Shown here: positions 43,292-51,036 of the stretch, piece after piece
Layout: every line of letters begins with the position of its first letter
Position numbering within the stretch: the stretch's first letter is position 1
Source of the DNA: Actibacterium atlanticum
Lineage (GTDB): Bacteria > Pseudomonadota > Alphaproteobacteria > Rhodobacterales > Rhodobacteraceae
Direction of reading: 5' to 3'
DNA: 64,000 bases
NCBI RefSeq assembly: GCF_000671395.1
Contig: NZ_AQQY01000006.1
Location: 124,001-188,000, forward strand
Translations under genes and position numbers: made by a program
Notes under the pieces: generated by a model
The model's database searches: none
Told to the model about the DNA's origin: nothing
What the model saw: only the letters and a program-made list of their open reading frames with translations

Positions 43292-43452
43292 GACCTGATC
43301 CACCGCACCCGGTCAGAAACTGACCCTGAAAGCCCTAACACGAGAGAATAATCTTTCATTTTCTTGACCTTAAAGCGCCCCATCTTGGTGACATGCAGAA
43401 TTTGCCAAGCCTGTTCTGGACATCCACGTCTATAGTTTCTACCTCTTTTTCT

Positions 43453-43686
43453 ATGACATGGGACGAAGAAATCGACGCGACCGGGCTTTTGTGCCCTTTG
43501 CCGGTGCTCAAAGCGCGCAAACGCCTGAAAGCGATGCAAGACGGATCGGTTTTGCGCCTGATCGCGACCGATCCCGCCGCGGTGGTGGATGTCCCGCATT
43601 TTTGCAATGAATCAGGGCATAGCTTTCTGGGAACAACGCAGGAAGGCGACGCCACGGCCTACCTGATCCGTAAGGTGGTTTCTTAA
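43453..43686 (+). CDS. TusA/SirA-like sulfur-carrier protein
   Basis: Protein of 77 residues. The conserved Cys is in IDATGLLCPLPVLKARK (about residues 7-23), which carries persulfide sulfur in TusA. The family serves tRNA thiolation and moco or formate dehydrogenase sulfuration. Here it lies between the formate dehydrogenase genes and moeA, which favours a moco role. No good ribosome site is visible before the ATG at 43453; an earlier in-frame ATG at 43393 would add 20 non-conserved residues. Its stop overlaps the moeA stop. Confidence 0.88.
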   Translation: MTWDEEIDATGLLCPLPVLKARKRLKAMQDGSVLRLIATDPAAVVDVPHFCNESGHSFLGTTQEGDATAYLIRKVVS

Positions 43687-44954
43687 ATCCCAAAGCCCGC
43701 GTAAGGCAGAAAGCGCACCGGCGTTCCCGGTTGAACTGCGATGGCTTCGTCTGGCAACTCTACCAGCCCTTCAGCCCAGGCCAAACCGCTTATGCGGCCC
43801 GAGCCTTCGGAAGCAAATACCTCTGCAGCGCCGTCAGAATTCAAACGGGCGCGCAGGTATTCGCGCCGCCCGGGTTTCTTGTTCTTGGAAAACGCGGCGG
43901 GCACGGTGAGACCCGCAGGCGCCTGCCACCCGGCACCCGACATTTGCGCCAAGGCAGGATGGGCAAAGATCAGGGCACAGACAAAGGCGGCGACCGGGTT
44001 GCCGGGCAAGCCAAAGACCGGCGCGCCCTGCCACAACGCCAGCGCCAAAGGCCGCCCGGGTTTCAGCGCAATGCGCCAGCTGGAAAGGCTGCCGGTGTCG
44101 CGCAACAGGCGCGAGACATGGTCTTCATCGCCCGCCGAAGCCCCACCCGAGGTCAGGATCACATCGGCGTGTTGCGCCCCGTTATCCAGTTTGGCGCGGA
44201 TCGCATCGGCATCATCGGGCGCATGGCCCAGATCAACAGGCGTATAGCCCCAGCCAGCAATCAGAGACAGCAGCATCGGGCGGTTGGCGTCATAGATGTT
44301 ATGCGCCCCCCCCTGTATCGACGGATCAGCCAGCAGCTCATCCCCGGTCGACAAAACCCCCACCCGCAACGGGCGAAAGACGGTCACTTGCGCAATGCCC
44401 AATGCCGTCAAAAGGGCAATGTCTGGCGGGCGCAGGCGATGGCCCTTGGTCAGCGCGATCTGCCCCTCCTGCACGTCTTCCCCCGCTTTGCGCGTGTTGG
44501 CGTTTGGCTTGATGGGGCCATCAAAAGCCACGCGTGTTGCATCGGTTGAACAGTCTTCCTCCAGCACCACGGTGTCTACGCCCTTGGGCAGGATCGCGCC
44601 TGTCAGGATACGAATGGCGTGACCGGCGGGGACTTCCTGGTCGTAAGGTTGCCCCGCTGCGGCGCGCCCGTTGACCAAAGGCAGGGTTTGCACCCCGGCA
44701 CCGGTCGCGACGTGGGCAAAGCCATAACCATCAACCGCCGAATTTGGTGCAGGCGGGTTGGAACGTTGGGCGATGCAATCCTGTGCCAGCACCCGGCCTG
44801 CGGCCTGCGCCGTGGTCAGGGTTTCCATCTGCTTTACCGGCGGCAGGATCGCCCGCAGACGTGTCTGGGCATCCTCGACCGAGATCCAATCAACCCCTTG
44901 GGGCATGGCAAAACAGTCGTCGCGCAGGCGTGGCGGGATCAGGGGCTCAGACAT
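43683..44954 (-). CDS. moeA: Molybdopterin molybdotransferase MoeA
   Basis: Enzyme of 423 residues that inserts molybdate into adenylated molybdopterin. Typical motifs are APNSAVDGYGFA (about 70-80), VRILTGAILPKGVDTVV-like AIRILTGAILPKG and the MoCF core LTSGGASAGDEDHV. The ATG at 44954 follows AAAGGAG and overlaps the end of mobB by 8 bases. It is part of the mobA-mobB-moeA moco operon. Confidence 0.95.
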   Translation of the reverse strand: MSEPLIPPRLRDDCFAMPQGVDWISVEDAQTRLRAILPPVKQMETLTTAQAAGRVLAQDCIAQRSNPPAPNSAVDGYGFAHVATGAGVQTLPLVNGRAAAGQPYDQEVPAGHAIRILTGAILPKGVDTVVLEEDCSTDATRVAFDGPIKPNANTRKAGEDVQEGQIALTKGHRLRPPDIALLTALGIAQVTVFRPLRVGVLSTGDELLADPSIQGGAHNIYDANRPMLLSLIAGWGYTPVDLGHAPDDADAIRAKLDNGAQHADVILTSGGASAGDEDHVSRLLRDTGSLSSWRIALKPGRPLALALWQGAPVFGLPGNPVAAFVCALIFAHPALAQMSGAGWQAPAGLTVPAAFSKNKKPGRREYLRARLNSDGAAEVFASEGSGRISGLAWAEGLVELPDEAIAVQPGTPVRFLPYAGFGI

Positions 44955-45462
44955 TGTCAGGCTCCTTTGGCAGGCCAACCTGCGTCAGAATAAAATTGGC
45001 AATCGCCGCCGTATCATCCAGATCAAATGCGGGCAGATCGCCCACCTGCACCCCGGCGTCCGAAGCAATCGCCCGGATCGTCGGGTTCTCGGGCGCAAGC
45101 AGCGGGTGGCCTGTTTCGGCTCTGTGGGCCTCAACCTTGGGGTGGGGTTCGCGTTTGTAGCCTTCGATCAACACCAAATCGACCGGGCTGATCTTTCGCA
45201 GTATTTCATCCAGTGAAGGTTCGGGCGCTCCGCGCAGTTCATGCATCACGGCCCAACGACGCGGAGACGATACCACGACCTCCTGCGCGCCGGCTTCGCG
45301 GTGGCGATAGCTGTCACGCCCGGGATGGTCGATCTCGGTGGCGTGGTGCGCATGCTTGATGGTCGATACTGTAAAACCACGCCCAGTGATTTCGGCCACC
45401 AGACGTTCCACAAGACCTGTTTTTCCGGCGTTTTTCCAACCGGTTACCCCGTATACCTTCAT
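44947..45462 (-). CDS. mobB: Molybdopterin-guanine dinucleotide biosynthesis protein B
   Basis: GTP-binding protein of 171 residues. Walker A GWKNAGKTGLVERL is at about 8-21. HAHHATEIDHPGRDSYRHREAG and LVLIEGYKRE are family motifs. MobB assists MobA in making bis-MGD for formate dehydrogenase. Overlaps mobA by 4 bases (ATGA) and moeA by 8. Confidence 0.95.
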   Translation of the reverse strand: MKVYGVTGWKNAGKTGLVERLVAEITGRGFTVSTIKHAHHATEIDHPGRDSYRHREAGAQEVVVSSPRRWAVMHELRGAPEPSLDEILRKISPVDLVLIEGYKREPHPKVEAHRAETGHPLLAPENPTIRAIASDAGVQVGDLPAFDLDDTAAIANFILTQVGLPKEPDNV

Positions 45463-46106
45463 GTTGCCTCCTGTTGTAGCAACGCGTCAGCCCGGGTCAG
45501 ATCTTCGGGCGTGTTTATGTTGAAAAACGGATCAAAATCCCCAACCGGAAACAGGGCCTCGCGCCCGCCATGAGGATCGGACCACAGCACGACCTTCTTC
45601 AACCCACCCCCAAGCGCCGCCCGCAGATCATCGCGCAAAGCGACGGGCCACAGCCCGAAAGTGGGATGACGGATCAGGCCAGATTTGGATTTGCTTTTGG
45701 TCTGGGCCTCGCCCTTTGTCGCGGCCAGAACCAGCGGGTGCTCCTGCCCATGAGACGCCTCTAACAGATGCGCCGCCAGATCATTGGGAAAGAACGGAGT
45801 GTCAGCAGCAACGGTGATGATGGCCTGCGCGCCCTGCCCCGCAGCCCAATCCAGCCCGGCCAGAACACCGGCCAACGGCCCCGGATGCCCGGCAATGCTG
45901 TCTGCCACAACAGGCAGGCCGAAATCGGCAAACCGCGCGGCATCGCCGTTGGCATTCAGCGCGATTTCAGCAACCTGCGGGCGCAACCGAGTGATAACAT
46001 GGGACAACAGGGTTTGGCCGCCAAGCTGCAAAAGCGCCTTGTCACAGCCCCCCATCCGAGTGCCCTGCCCCCCGGCCAGTATCACGCCCAGAATATGATC
46101 AGTCAT
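45459..46106 (-). CDS. mobA: Molybdenum cofactor guanylyltransferase
   Basis: Protein of about 215 residues that links GMP to molybdopterin. The nucleotide-binding signature LAGGQGTRMGGCDKALL is at about 8-24; TVAADTPFFPND follows. The ATG at 46106 overlaps the fdhD stop region; a GTG three codons earlier is the alternative. Serves both formate dehydrogenases in this window. Confidence 0.95.
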   Translation of the reverse strand: MTDHILGVILAGGQGTRMGGCDKALLQLGGQTLLSHVITRLRPQVAEIALNANGDAARFADFGLPVVADSIAGHPGPLAGVLAGLDWAAGQGAQAIITVAADTPFFPNDLAAHLLEASHGQEHPLVLAATKGEAQTKSKSKSGLIRHPTFGLWPVALRDDLRAALGGGLKKVVLWSDPHGGREALFPVGDFDPFFNINTPEDLTRADALLQQEAT

Positions 46107-46971
46107 GTGCGGCACTCTTGCGGCGATGCTTGCGGTTTTCGGGGGCGACAGCGGTAATATCGGCGTCGTAAATCAACCGCTCCTCGCCCGACAAACAGAC
46201 GAACCGCTGCCCGCGGAGTCGCCCGATCAACGTCAATCCGACCTGCTGCGCGATCTCGACTCCCCAAGCGGTGAACCCCGAGCGCGACGCCAAAACCGGG
46301 ATGCCCATCTGCGCGGTTTTGATCACCATTTCCGAGGTCAGCCGCCCAGTGGTATAGAGGATTTTATCCTCGACCGGCGCGCCATGGCGAAACAGCCAAC
46401 CGGCGATTTTATCAACCGCGTTATGGCGCCCGACGTCCTCCATATAAACCAATGGCGTGTGCTGTTCGCACAAAACCGTACCGTGAATTGCGCCTGCCTC
46501 CAGATACAAAGATGGCAGGGTGTTGATCTGTTTTGACAGGGCATAGAGCCAGCTGGTGCGCAGCTCGGCCGGGGGCAGCTTCAGCCCCTCCAGCCCCTCC
46601 ATCATGTCGCCGAAAACCGTGCCGACAGCACAGCCCGACGTGCGGGTCTTTTTCTTGACCTTTTCCTCGTAACTGGTTTCACGCGCCGTGCGGACAACGA
46701 TGGTTTCAAGGTCGTCGTCATAGTCAACGCCGGTGACCTGATCGTCGGCCAAAAGCATGCCCTGATTGCGCAGAAAACCAAGCGCAAGATACTCAGGATA
46801 GTCCCCGATTGTCATCGCCGTGACGATTTCCTGACTGTTCAAAAAGATGGTCAGCGGACGTTCTTCCACTACCCGGATTTGCACTTCATTGCCGTTCTGA
46901 TCGCGGCCGGAAACAGGCCGTGTCAGGGTCTCGTCAGACGGATCAGGCAACAGGATCGGCGTGCGCGTCAT
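46099..46971 (-). CDS. fdhD: FdhD sulfurtransferase for formate dehydrogenase, single Cys
   Basis: Protein of 290 residues that transfers sulfur to the Mo cofactor of formate dehydrogenase. Family motifs are IGDYPEYLALGFL, TSGCAVG (around residue 113), VYMEDVGRHNAVDK and SRSGFTAWGVEIA. The E. coli protein uses a CxxC pair; here only one Cys is present in that loop. It heads the fdhD-mobA-mobB-moeA run. An inverted repeat lies in the divergent promoter region. Confidence 0.94.
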   Translation of the reverse strand: MTRTPILLPDPSDETLTRPVSGRDQNGNEVQIRVVEERPLTIFLNSQEIVTAMTIGDYPEYLALGFLRNQGMLLADDQVTGVDYDDDLETIVVRTARETSYEEKVKKKTRTSGCAVGTVFGDMMEGLEGLKLPPAELRTSWLYALSKQINTLPSLYLEAGAIHGTVLCEQHTPLVYMEDVGRHNAVDKIAGWLFRHGAPVEDKILYTTGRLTSEMVIKTAQMGIPVLASRSGFTAWGVEIAQQVGLTLIGRLRGQRFVCLSGEERLIYDADITAVAPENRKHRRKSAAHD

Positions 46972-46994
46972 GAGTTTGGTTTTCCTTTTTTTAT

Positions 46995-47027
46995 CAGTAT
47001 ACTGTAGACATTCGCATAGGGCTACAG
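46995..47027. promoter_or_regulatory. Inverted repeats in the fdhD / DUF2478 divergent promoter region
   Basis: A perfect 10-bp palindrome CAGTATACTG (46995-47004) overlaps an inverted repeat CTGTAG (47002-47007) / CTACAG (47022-47027). This is the only gap between the moco operon and the DUF2478-kinase operon, so a shared operator is plausible. It does not match the ModE consensus well; the binding protein is unknown. Confidence 0.45.
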
Positions 47028-47051
47028 GCCGGAGACATAAGAAGGGTTCTC

Positions 47052-47567
47052 ATGCTTGGGTTTATCACCCATGACGGACGCGGCAGCGCTGATCGACTGC
47101 TGAATAAAATCGCCTCTCAACTAGAGGCGGAAGGGCAGCATCTGGCCGGCGCGGTTCAAGAGAATTTAGGGGGCGACGAAGTCACCCGCTGTGACATGGT
47201 GCTGCGCGTATTGGGCACGGATCAACGGTTTACCATCAGCCAGCGCCTTGGCCCGGGGGCGGTTGGATGCCGACTTGAGCCAGACGCGTTTGAACGCGCG
47301 GTCGGACTGGTCGAAACGACGTTGTCGGATGACACGGTTTTGTTGATCGTGAACAAATACGGCAAACAGGAAATTGAGGGCCGCGGGTTTCGCATGGTCA
47401 TCGCCGAGGCACTGTCGCGCGGCATCCCTGTCCTGACATCGACGGGCCGCTCGCATCGCCCCGCCTTTCTGGATTTTGCCGACAGTTTCGCCGAAGAAAT
47501 CGCCCCAACCCCAGACGCCATCCTTGATTGGCTGGCCCGTCAGGACAACCCGGCGGAGGCAACTTGA
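47052..47567 (+). CDS. DUF2478 family protein
   Basis: Protein of 171 residues, related in shape to small NTPases: MLGFITHDGRGSADRLL occupies the usual P-loop position but lacks a canonical Lys. LLIVNKYGKQEIEGRG is the second conserved stretch. DUF2478 genes occur near molybdenum metabolism and nitrogen-fixation genes; function unknown. The stop overlaps the next gene's start (ACTTGA), so it is coupled to the sensor kinase. Confidence 0.85.
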   Translation: MLGFITHDGRGSADRLLNKIASQLEAEGQHLAGAVQENLGGDEVTRCDMVLRVLGTDQRFTISQRLGPGAVGCRLEPDAFERAVGLVETTLSDDTVLLIVNKYGKQEIEGRGFRMVIAEALSRGIPVLTSTGRSHRPAFLDFADSFAEEIAPTPDAILDWLARQDNPAEAT

Positions 47568-49528
47568 AATCTGTTCGCCTAAGACTGCTGCTTATGGCCT
47601 TGCTTCCGCTTATCGTGCTGATGCCGATGTTGCTGGTGCTGGCCATGACCCGGTGGACGGCAGACTATGACGACGTTCTAATCGCCAAAGTCGAAAGCGA
47701 TCTGCGGATTGCCGAACAATATCTGGGCCAGATCATGGCGGGCACAGGGGCCAGCATTCAGGCGGTGTCGAACTCTACGGATTTTCTCTTGGCCGCCCAA
47801 ACCGGGGATTTCGCCGTAGCCCGACATCTGGCGGATATGCGTGACGCGCTCTCGTTGGATTTTCTGTACTTTCTGCCCAGCGAAGACCTGTTGCTGCCCG
47901 CCAAACGATGGCCGGTGATTGCTACGGCGGGCGCAGGAATGTTGGATACGCAAATCGATATTCTGTCCAATCAGGATTTGCGAACCCTATCGCCTGAAAT
48001 GATGGCCCGCGCACGTTTGCCGCTGATCCCAACCGAAGCCGCCGTACCGACGGACCGCACCGTCGAAGATCGGGGCATGGTGGTGCACAGCGCGGCCCCC
48101 GTCGCGATCAAGGGCCATGAGGGCGTGCTGGTTGGCGGCATTCTGCTAAACCGCAACCTGCAATTCATCGATACGATCAACGCGCTGGTTTATCAAAGTG
48201 AACAGCCGGGCGTGCCCAACCGCCAAGGCACCGCGACCCTGTTTCTTGAGGATGTGCGGGTGTCCACCAATGTGCGTCTCTTCGAGGATGTTCGCGCCTT
48301 GGGGACCCGGGTGAGTGCGGTGGTCAGAAATCAGGTCTTGAACGAAGGGCGCACCTGGCTGGATCGCGCCTTTGTGGTCAACGATTGGTACATTTCGGGG
48401 TATCTGCCTATCGTCGACAGCTTTGGTGGACGGGTTGGGATGCTCTATGTCGGGTTTCTTGAATCGCCCTACAACACGGCCAAACGCGCCGCTTATTGGG
48501 CGGTTTTAGCCTCTTTTGCGGCGGTGGTGATCATTTCCGCCCCGCTGTTTTTATATCTGGCCAAGGGCATTTTTTCGCCGCTGGAACGCATGACCAACAC
48601 CATGCAGCGCGTCGAGGACGGGGATTTGGCGGCGCGGATCAGCAATGTATCAAACAGCGACGAAATCGGACAGGTAGCGACCCACCTGAACGAGCTTCTG
48701 GATCAGGTTCAGGAGCGAGACCGCACACTGCGATCCTGGGCGGATGAGCTCAACGACCGGGTAGACCGGCGCACGGCAGAGCTGCATCGGGCCAACCAAA
48801 AGCTGGAAGACACGTTTCAGCAACTGGTGATGTCAGAAAAACTGGCCTCGATTGGCGAAATCACCGCCGGGGTCGCGCATGAAATCAACAACCCTGTCGC
48901 CGTCATTCAAGGCAATGTGGACGTTATCCGCGAGTCGTTGGGGGAAAACGCGGCACCTGTTGAAACCGAGCTAAACCTGATCGACCGGCAGATCGTTCGC
49001 ATTGGCGCCATCGTCGGGAAGCTATTGCAATTCGCCCGCCCCGGAGAATTCGGCGATTTCGCGGAAAGCATCGATCTGTCAGTTCCGATCAACGACAGTC
49101 TGGTTTTGGTCAAGCACCAGTTCGTCAAACAGGACATCACGCTTGAGCAAGATCAGACTGCCAAAGCCCGGGTGTTGATTGACCCGGGCGAGTTCCAGCA
49201 GGTTGTGATCAATCTGATCATCAATGCCGTGCAAGCCATGGGCGACTGCAAATCCGGCACGCTGAAAATCAATACCTATGACGTCGAACGTGATGGCAAG
49301 GCCGGGGTGTGTATGACGGTGTCAGACACCGGCCCCGGCATTGCGCTGGATAAAATCAACGCGGTGTTTGACCCATTCCTGACAACCAAATCGGCCGAGG
49401 GCACAGGGCTGGGCCTGTCGATCAGTCAGACCATCATTCAAGAAGCGGGCGGGTTGATCACGGCGGCCAACCAAAAAGACGGCGGCGCGATTTTCACTGT
49501 CTGGCTGCCCGCCCACACGAACGGCTGA
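47564..49528 (+). CDS. Cache-type sensor histidine kinase
   Basis: Inner-membrane kinase of 654 residues. TM1 is at about 7-30, a large periplasmic Cache-like sensor at about 31-305 and TM2 at about 308-335. A HAMP domain and coiled coil follow, then the phospho-acceptor motif GVAHEINNPVAVIQGN and the ATPase core (NLIINAVQAMGD, DTGPGIAL, GTGLGLSIS). The likely start is TTG at 47564, with GGAGG upstream and overlapping the DUF2478 stop. Its convergent neighbour is an NtrC-like regulator, which is the probable partner. Signal unknown; formate, molybdate or redox is plausible from context. Confidence 0.9.
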   Translation: MKSVRLRLLLMALLPLIVLMPMLLVLAMTRWTADYDDVLIAKVESDLRIAEQYLGQIMAGTGASIQAVSNSTDFLLAAQTGDFAVARHLADMRDALSLDFLYFLPSEDLLLPAKRWPVIATAGAGMLDTQIDILSNQDLRTLSPEMMARARLPLIPTEAAVPTDRTVEDRGMVVHSAAPVAIKGHEGVLVGGILLNRNLQFIDTINALVYQSEQPGVPNRQGTATLFLEDVRVSTNVRLFEDVRALGTRVSAVVRNQVLNEGRTWLDRAFVVNDWYISGYLPIVDSFGGRVGMLYVGFLESPYNTAKRAAYWAVLASFAAVVIISAPLFLYLAKGIFSPLERMTNTMQRVEDGDLAARISNVSNSDEIGQVATHLNELLDQVQERDRTLRSWADELNDRVDRRTAELHRANQKLEDTFQQLVMSEKLASIGEITAGVAHEINNPVAVIQGNVDVIRESLGENAAPVETELNLIDRQIVRIGAIVGKLLQFARPGEFGDFAESIDLSVPINDSLVLVKHQFVKQDITLEQDQTAKARVLIDPGEFQQVVINLIINAVQAMGDCKSGTLKINTYDVERDGKAGVCMTVSDTGPGIALDKINAVFDPFLTTKSAEGTGLGLSISQTIIQEAGGLITAANQKDGGAIFTVWLPAHTNG

Positions 49529-49535
49529 ACTAGCT

Positions 49536-50891
49536 TCAGCCCTCTTCCCCGCCCCATGCCGCAAACTTGCGATCAATGGTTTTGCGGGACACGCCCAAAC
49601 GGCGCGCGGCCTCGGCCCGATTGCCGCCGCACGTGTCCAGCACATGCATGATGTGGCGTTGGGTGACCAGCTCAAGCGTATCAATGGCCGCGGGCCCGGT
49701 GATTTTACCATTGCCCGAGAATTCTTCGGGGAAGGCCTGCAAGATCACAGATCGCTCGATCAGGTTGCGCAATTCGCGAACGTTCCCGGGCCAGTCATAG
49801 CGGCTCATTTTCAGCAAAGTTTCATCGTCCAGTTCCAAAGCGCGGGCGCCTTTGGCGGTGGAAAACTCTTTCATGAACAGGGCGGCCAGTTCGACGATAT
49901 CTTCGCTGCGTTGGTTCAGCGGTGGCATTTCGATCTGCATGATGTTGATGCGATGGTACAGGTCCGAACGCATTCGGCCTTCGGCCACGGCTTGTTTCAG
50001 ATCAGCATTGGTGGCGAACATAAAGCGCAGATCCAGCGGGATTTCGCGCTCGGCCCCCACCGGGCGAATGCGCTGATCTTCGAGCACCCGCAACAGCGCG
50101 ACCTGAACCAGATCGGGCATTTGGGCGACCTCGTCCAGAAACAGGGTGCCGCCATCGGCATTCAGAAAAAGCCCGTCTTTGCGGGTGTCCTTCGCGTCGA
50201 CATAGCCAAACAACTCTCGTGTCACCAAGTCGGGCGGGATGGCGGCGCAATTGATCGCGACAAAGGGTTTGTCGGCGCGCCCCGACATGGCATGCAAAGT
50301 GCGCGCGGCAACTTCTTTTCCCGCACCGCTTGGCCCGGTGAACAGAACCGAGGTCGACAAGGGCGCAAGACGCCCCAACAGATCACGAACCTGACTGATC
50401 GCCGGAGAATTGCCGATCAGCCGCCCCCCCGAAGCCGACACGCCCGTCGTCAGTTCATGGCGCAACAGGAAGTTTTCACGCCGCAGCCGTTTGCGATCCA
50501 ACGCCTGCGAGACCGCATTCAAAATCTGGTTGGCGCGAAACGGTTTCAACAGGAAATCCGTCACCCCGATCCGCAGCGCTTTGATCGCGGCCTCAAGATC
50601 GGCATAGGCGGTAATCAGGATCGTATCGGCAAACAGCCCGACCCGGCGCTGTTCCTGCAACCATTCCAGCCCGGTCTGACCGGGCATGATGTTGTCGACG
50701 ATGATCAGATCAAAATGGGCGGTATCCAAAATCTCGCTGGCGCGTTTGGGGCTGTCGGCCTGTTCCACCCGTCGGCAGCGTGGTGTCAGGATTTTGGCAA
50801 GGAAATTGCGCATGCCCGGTTCGTCATCAATCACAAGGATCGAGGCCCCGGCCAGTTTGGCATCATAGGTGTCTGTTTGCACCTTGTTCAT
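49536..50891 (-). CDS. NtrC-family response regulator without GAFTGA motif
   Basis: Protein of 451 residues: receiver domain (about 17-130, phospho-acceptor D66 in IIVDNIMPG), AAA+ domain (about 155-390, Walker A GPSGAGKE, LFLDEVAQMP) and Fis-type HTH (about 415-445, NRAEAARRLGVSRKTIDRK). The GAFTGA loop is replaced by VDAKDTRKDGLF, so contact with sigma-54 is unlikely. Such regulators (for example HupR and Rhodobacter NtrC) work with sigma-70. Its ATG overlaps the stop of the 44-residue peptide gene, so it is probably the last gene of the exported formate dehydrogenase operon. Confidence 0.93.
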   Translation of the reverse strand: MNKVQTDTYDAKLAGASILVIDDEPGMRNFLAKILTPRCRRVEQADSPKRASEILDTAHFDLIIVDNIMPGQTGLEWLQEQRRVGLFADTILITAYADLEAAIKALRIGVTDFLLKPFRANQILNAVSQALDRKRLRRENFLLRHELTTGVSASGGRLIGNSPAISQVRDLLGRLAPLSTSVLFTGPSGAGKEVAARTLHAMSGRADKPFVAINCAAIPPDLVTRELFGYVDAKDTRKDGLFLNADGGTLFLDEVAQMPDLVQVALLRVLEDQRIRPVGAEREIPLDLRFMFATNADLKQAVAEGRMRSDLYHRINIMQIEMPPLNQRSEDIVELAALFMKEFSTAKGARALELDDETLLKMSRYDWPGNVRELRNLIERSVILQAFPEEFSGNGKITGPAAIDTLELVTQRHIMHVLDTCGGNRAEAARRLGVSRKTIDRKFAAWGGEEG

Positions 50892-51025
50892 CAGTAGCTA
50901 TCTTCCAAACGGACAGAGTCGCTTGAGAATTTGTCTTGCGAGGAGAACCCCGCGCTGTTCAGAGCGTAGTTCGCAATCACCGCCAACACAACAATGCCAG
51001 CAAATCCAGCAAGGATCGTTTTCAT
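50891..51025 (-). CDS. 44-residue single-span membrane peptide
   Basis: Small gene found by reading the minus strand. The ATG is at 51025. The product begins MKTILAGFAGIVVLAVIANY, a basic start plus one hydrophobic helix, followed by a polar serine-rich tail ending LEDSY. The TGA shares one base with the response-regulator ATG (TGATG). An AGAGG-like site precedes it. It sits in the formate dehydrogenase operon after the cytochrome. I recognise no family; it could be an accessory subunit or a signal peptide-like exported mini-protein. Confidence 0.75.
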   Translation of the reverse strand: MKTILAGFAGIVVLAVIANYALNSAGFSSQDKFSSDSVRLEDSY

Positions 51026-51036
51026 AGGGGCCTCTT

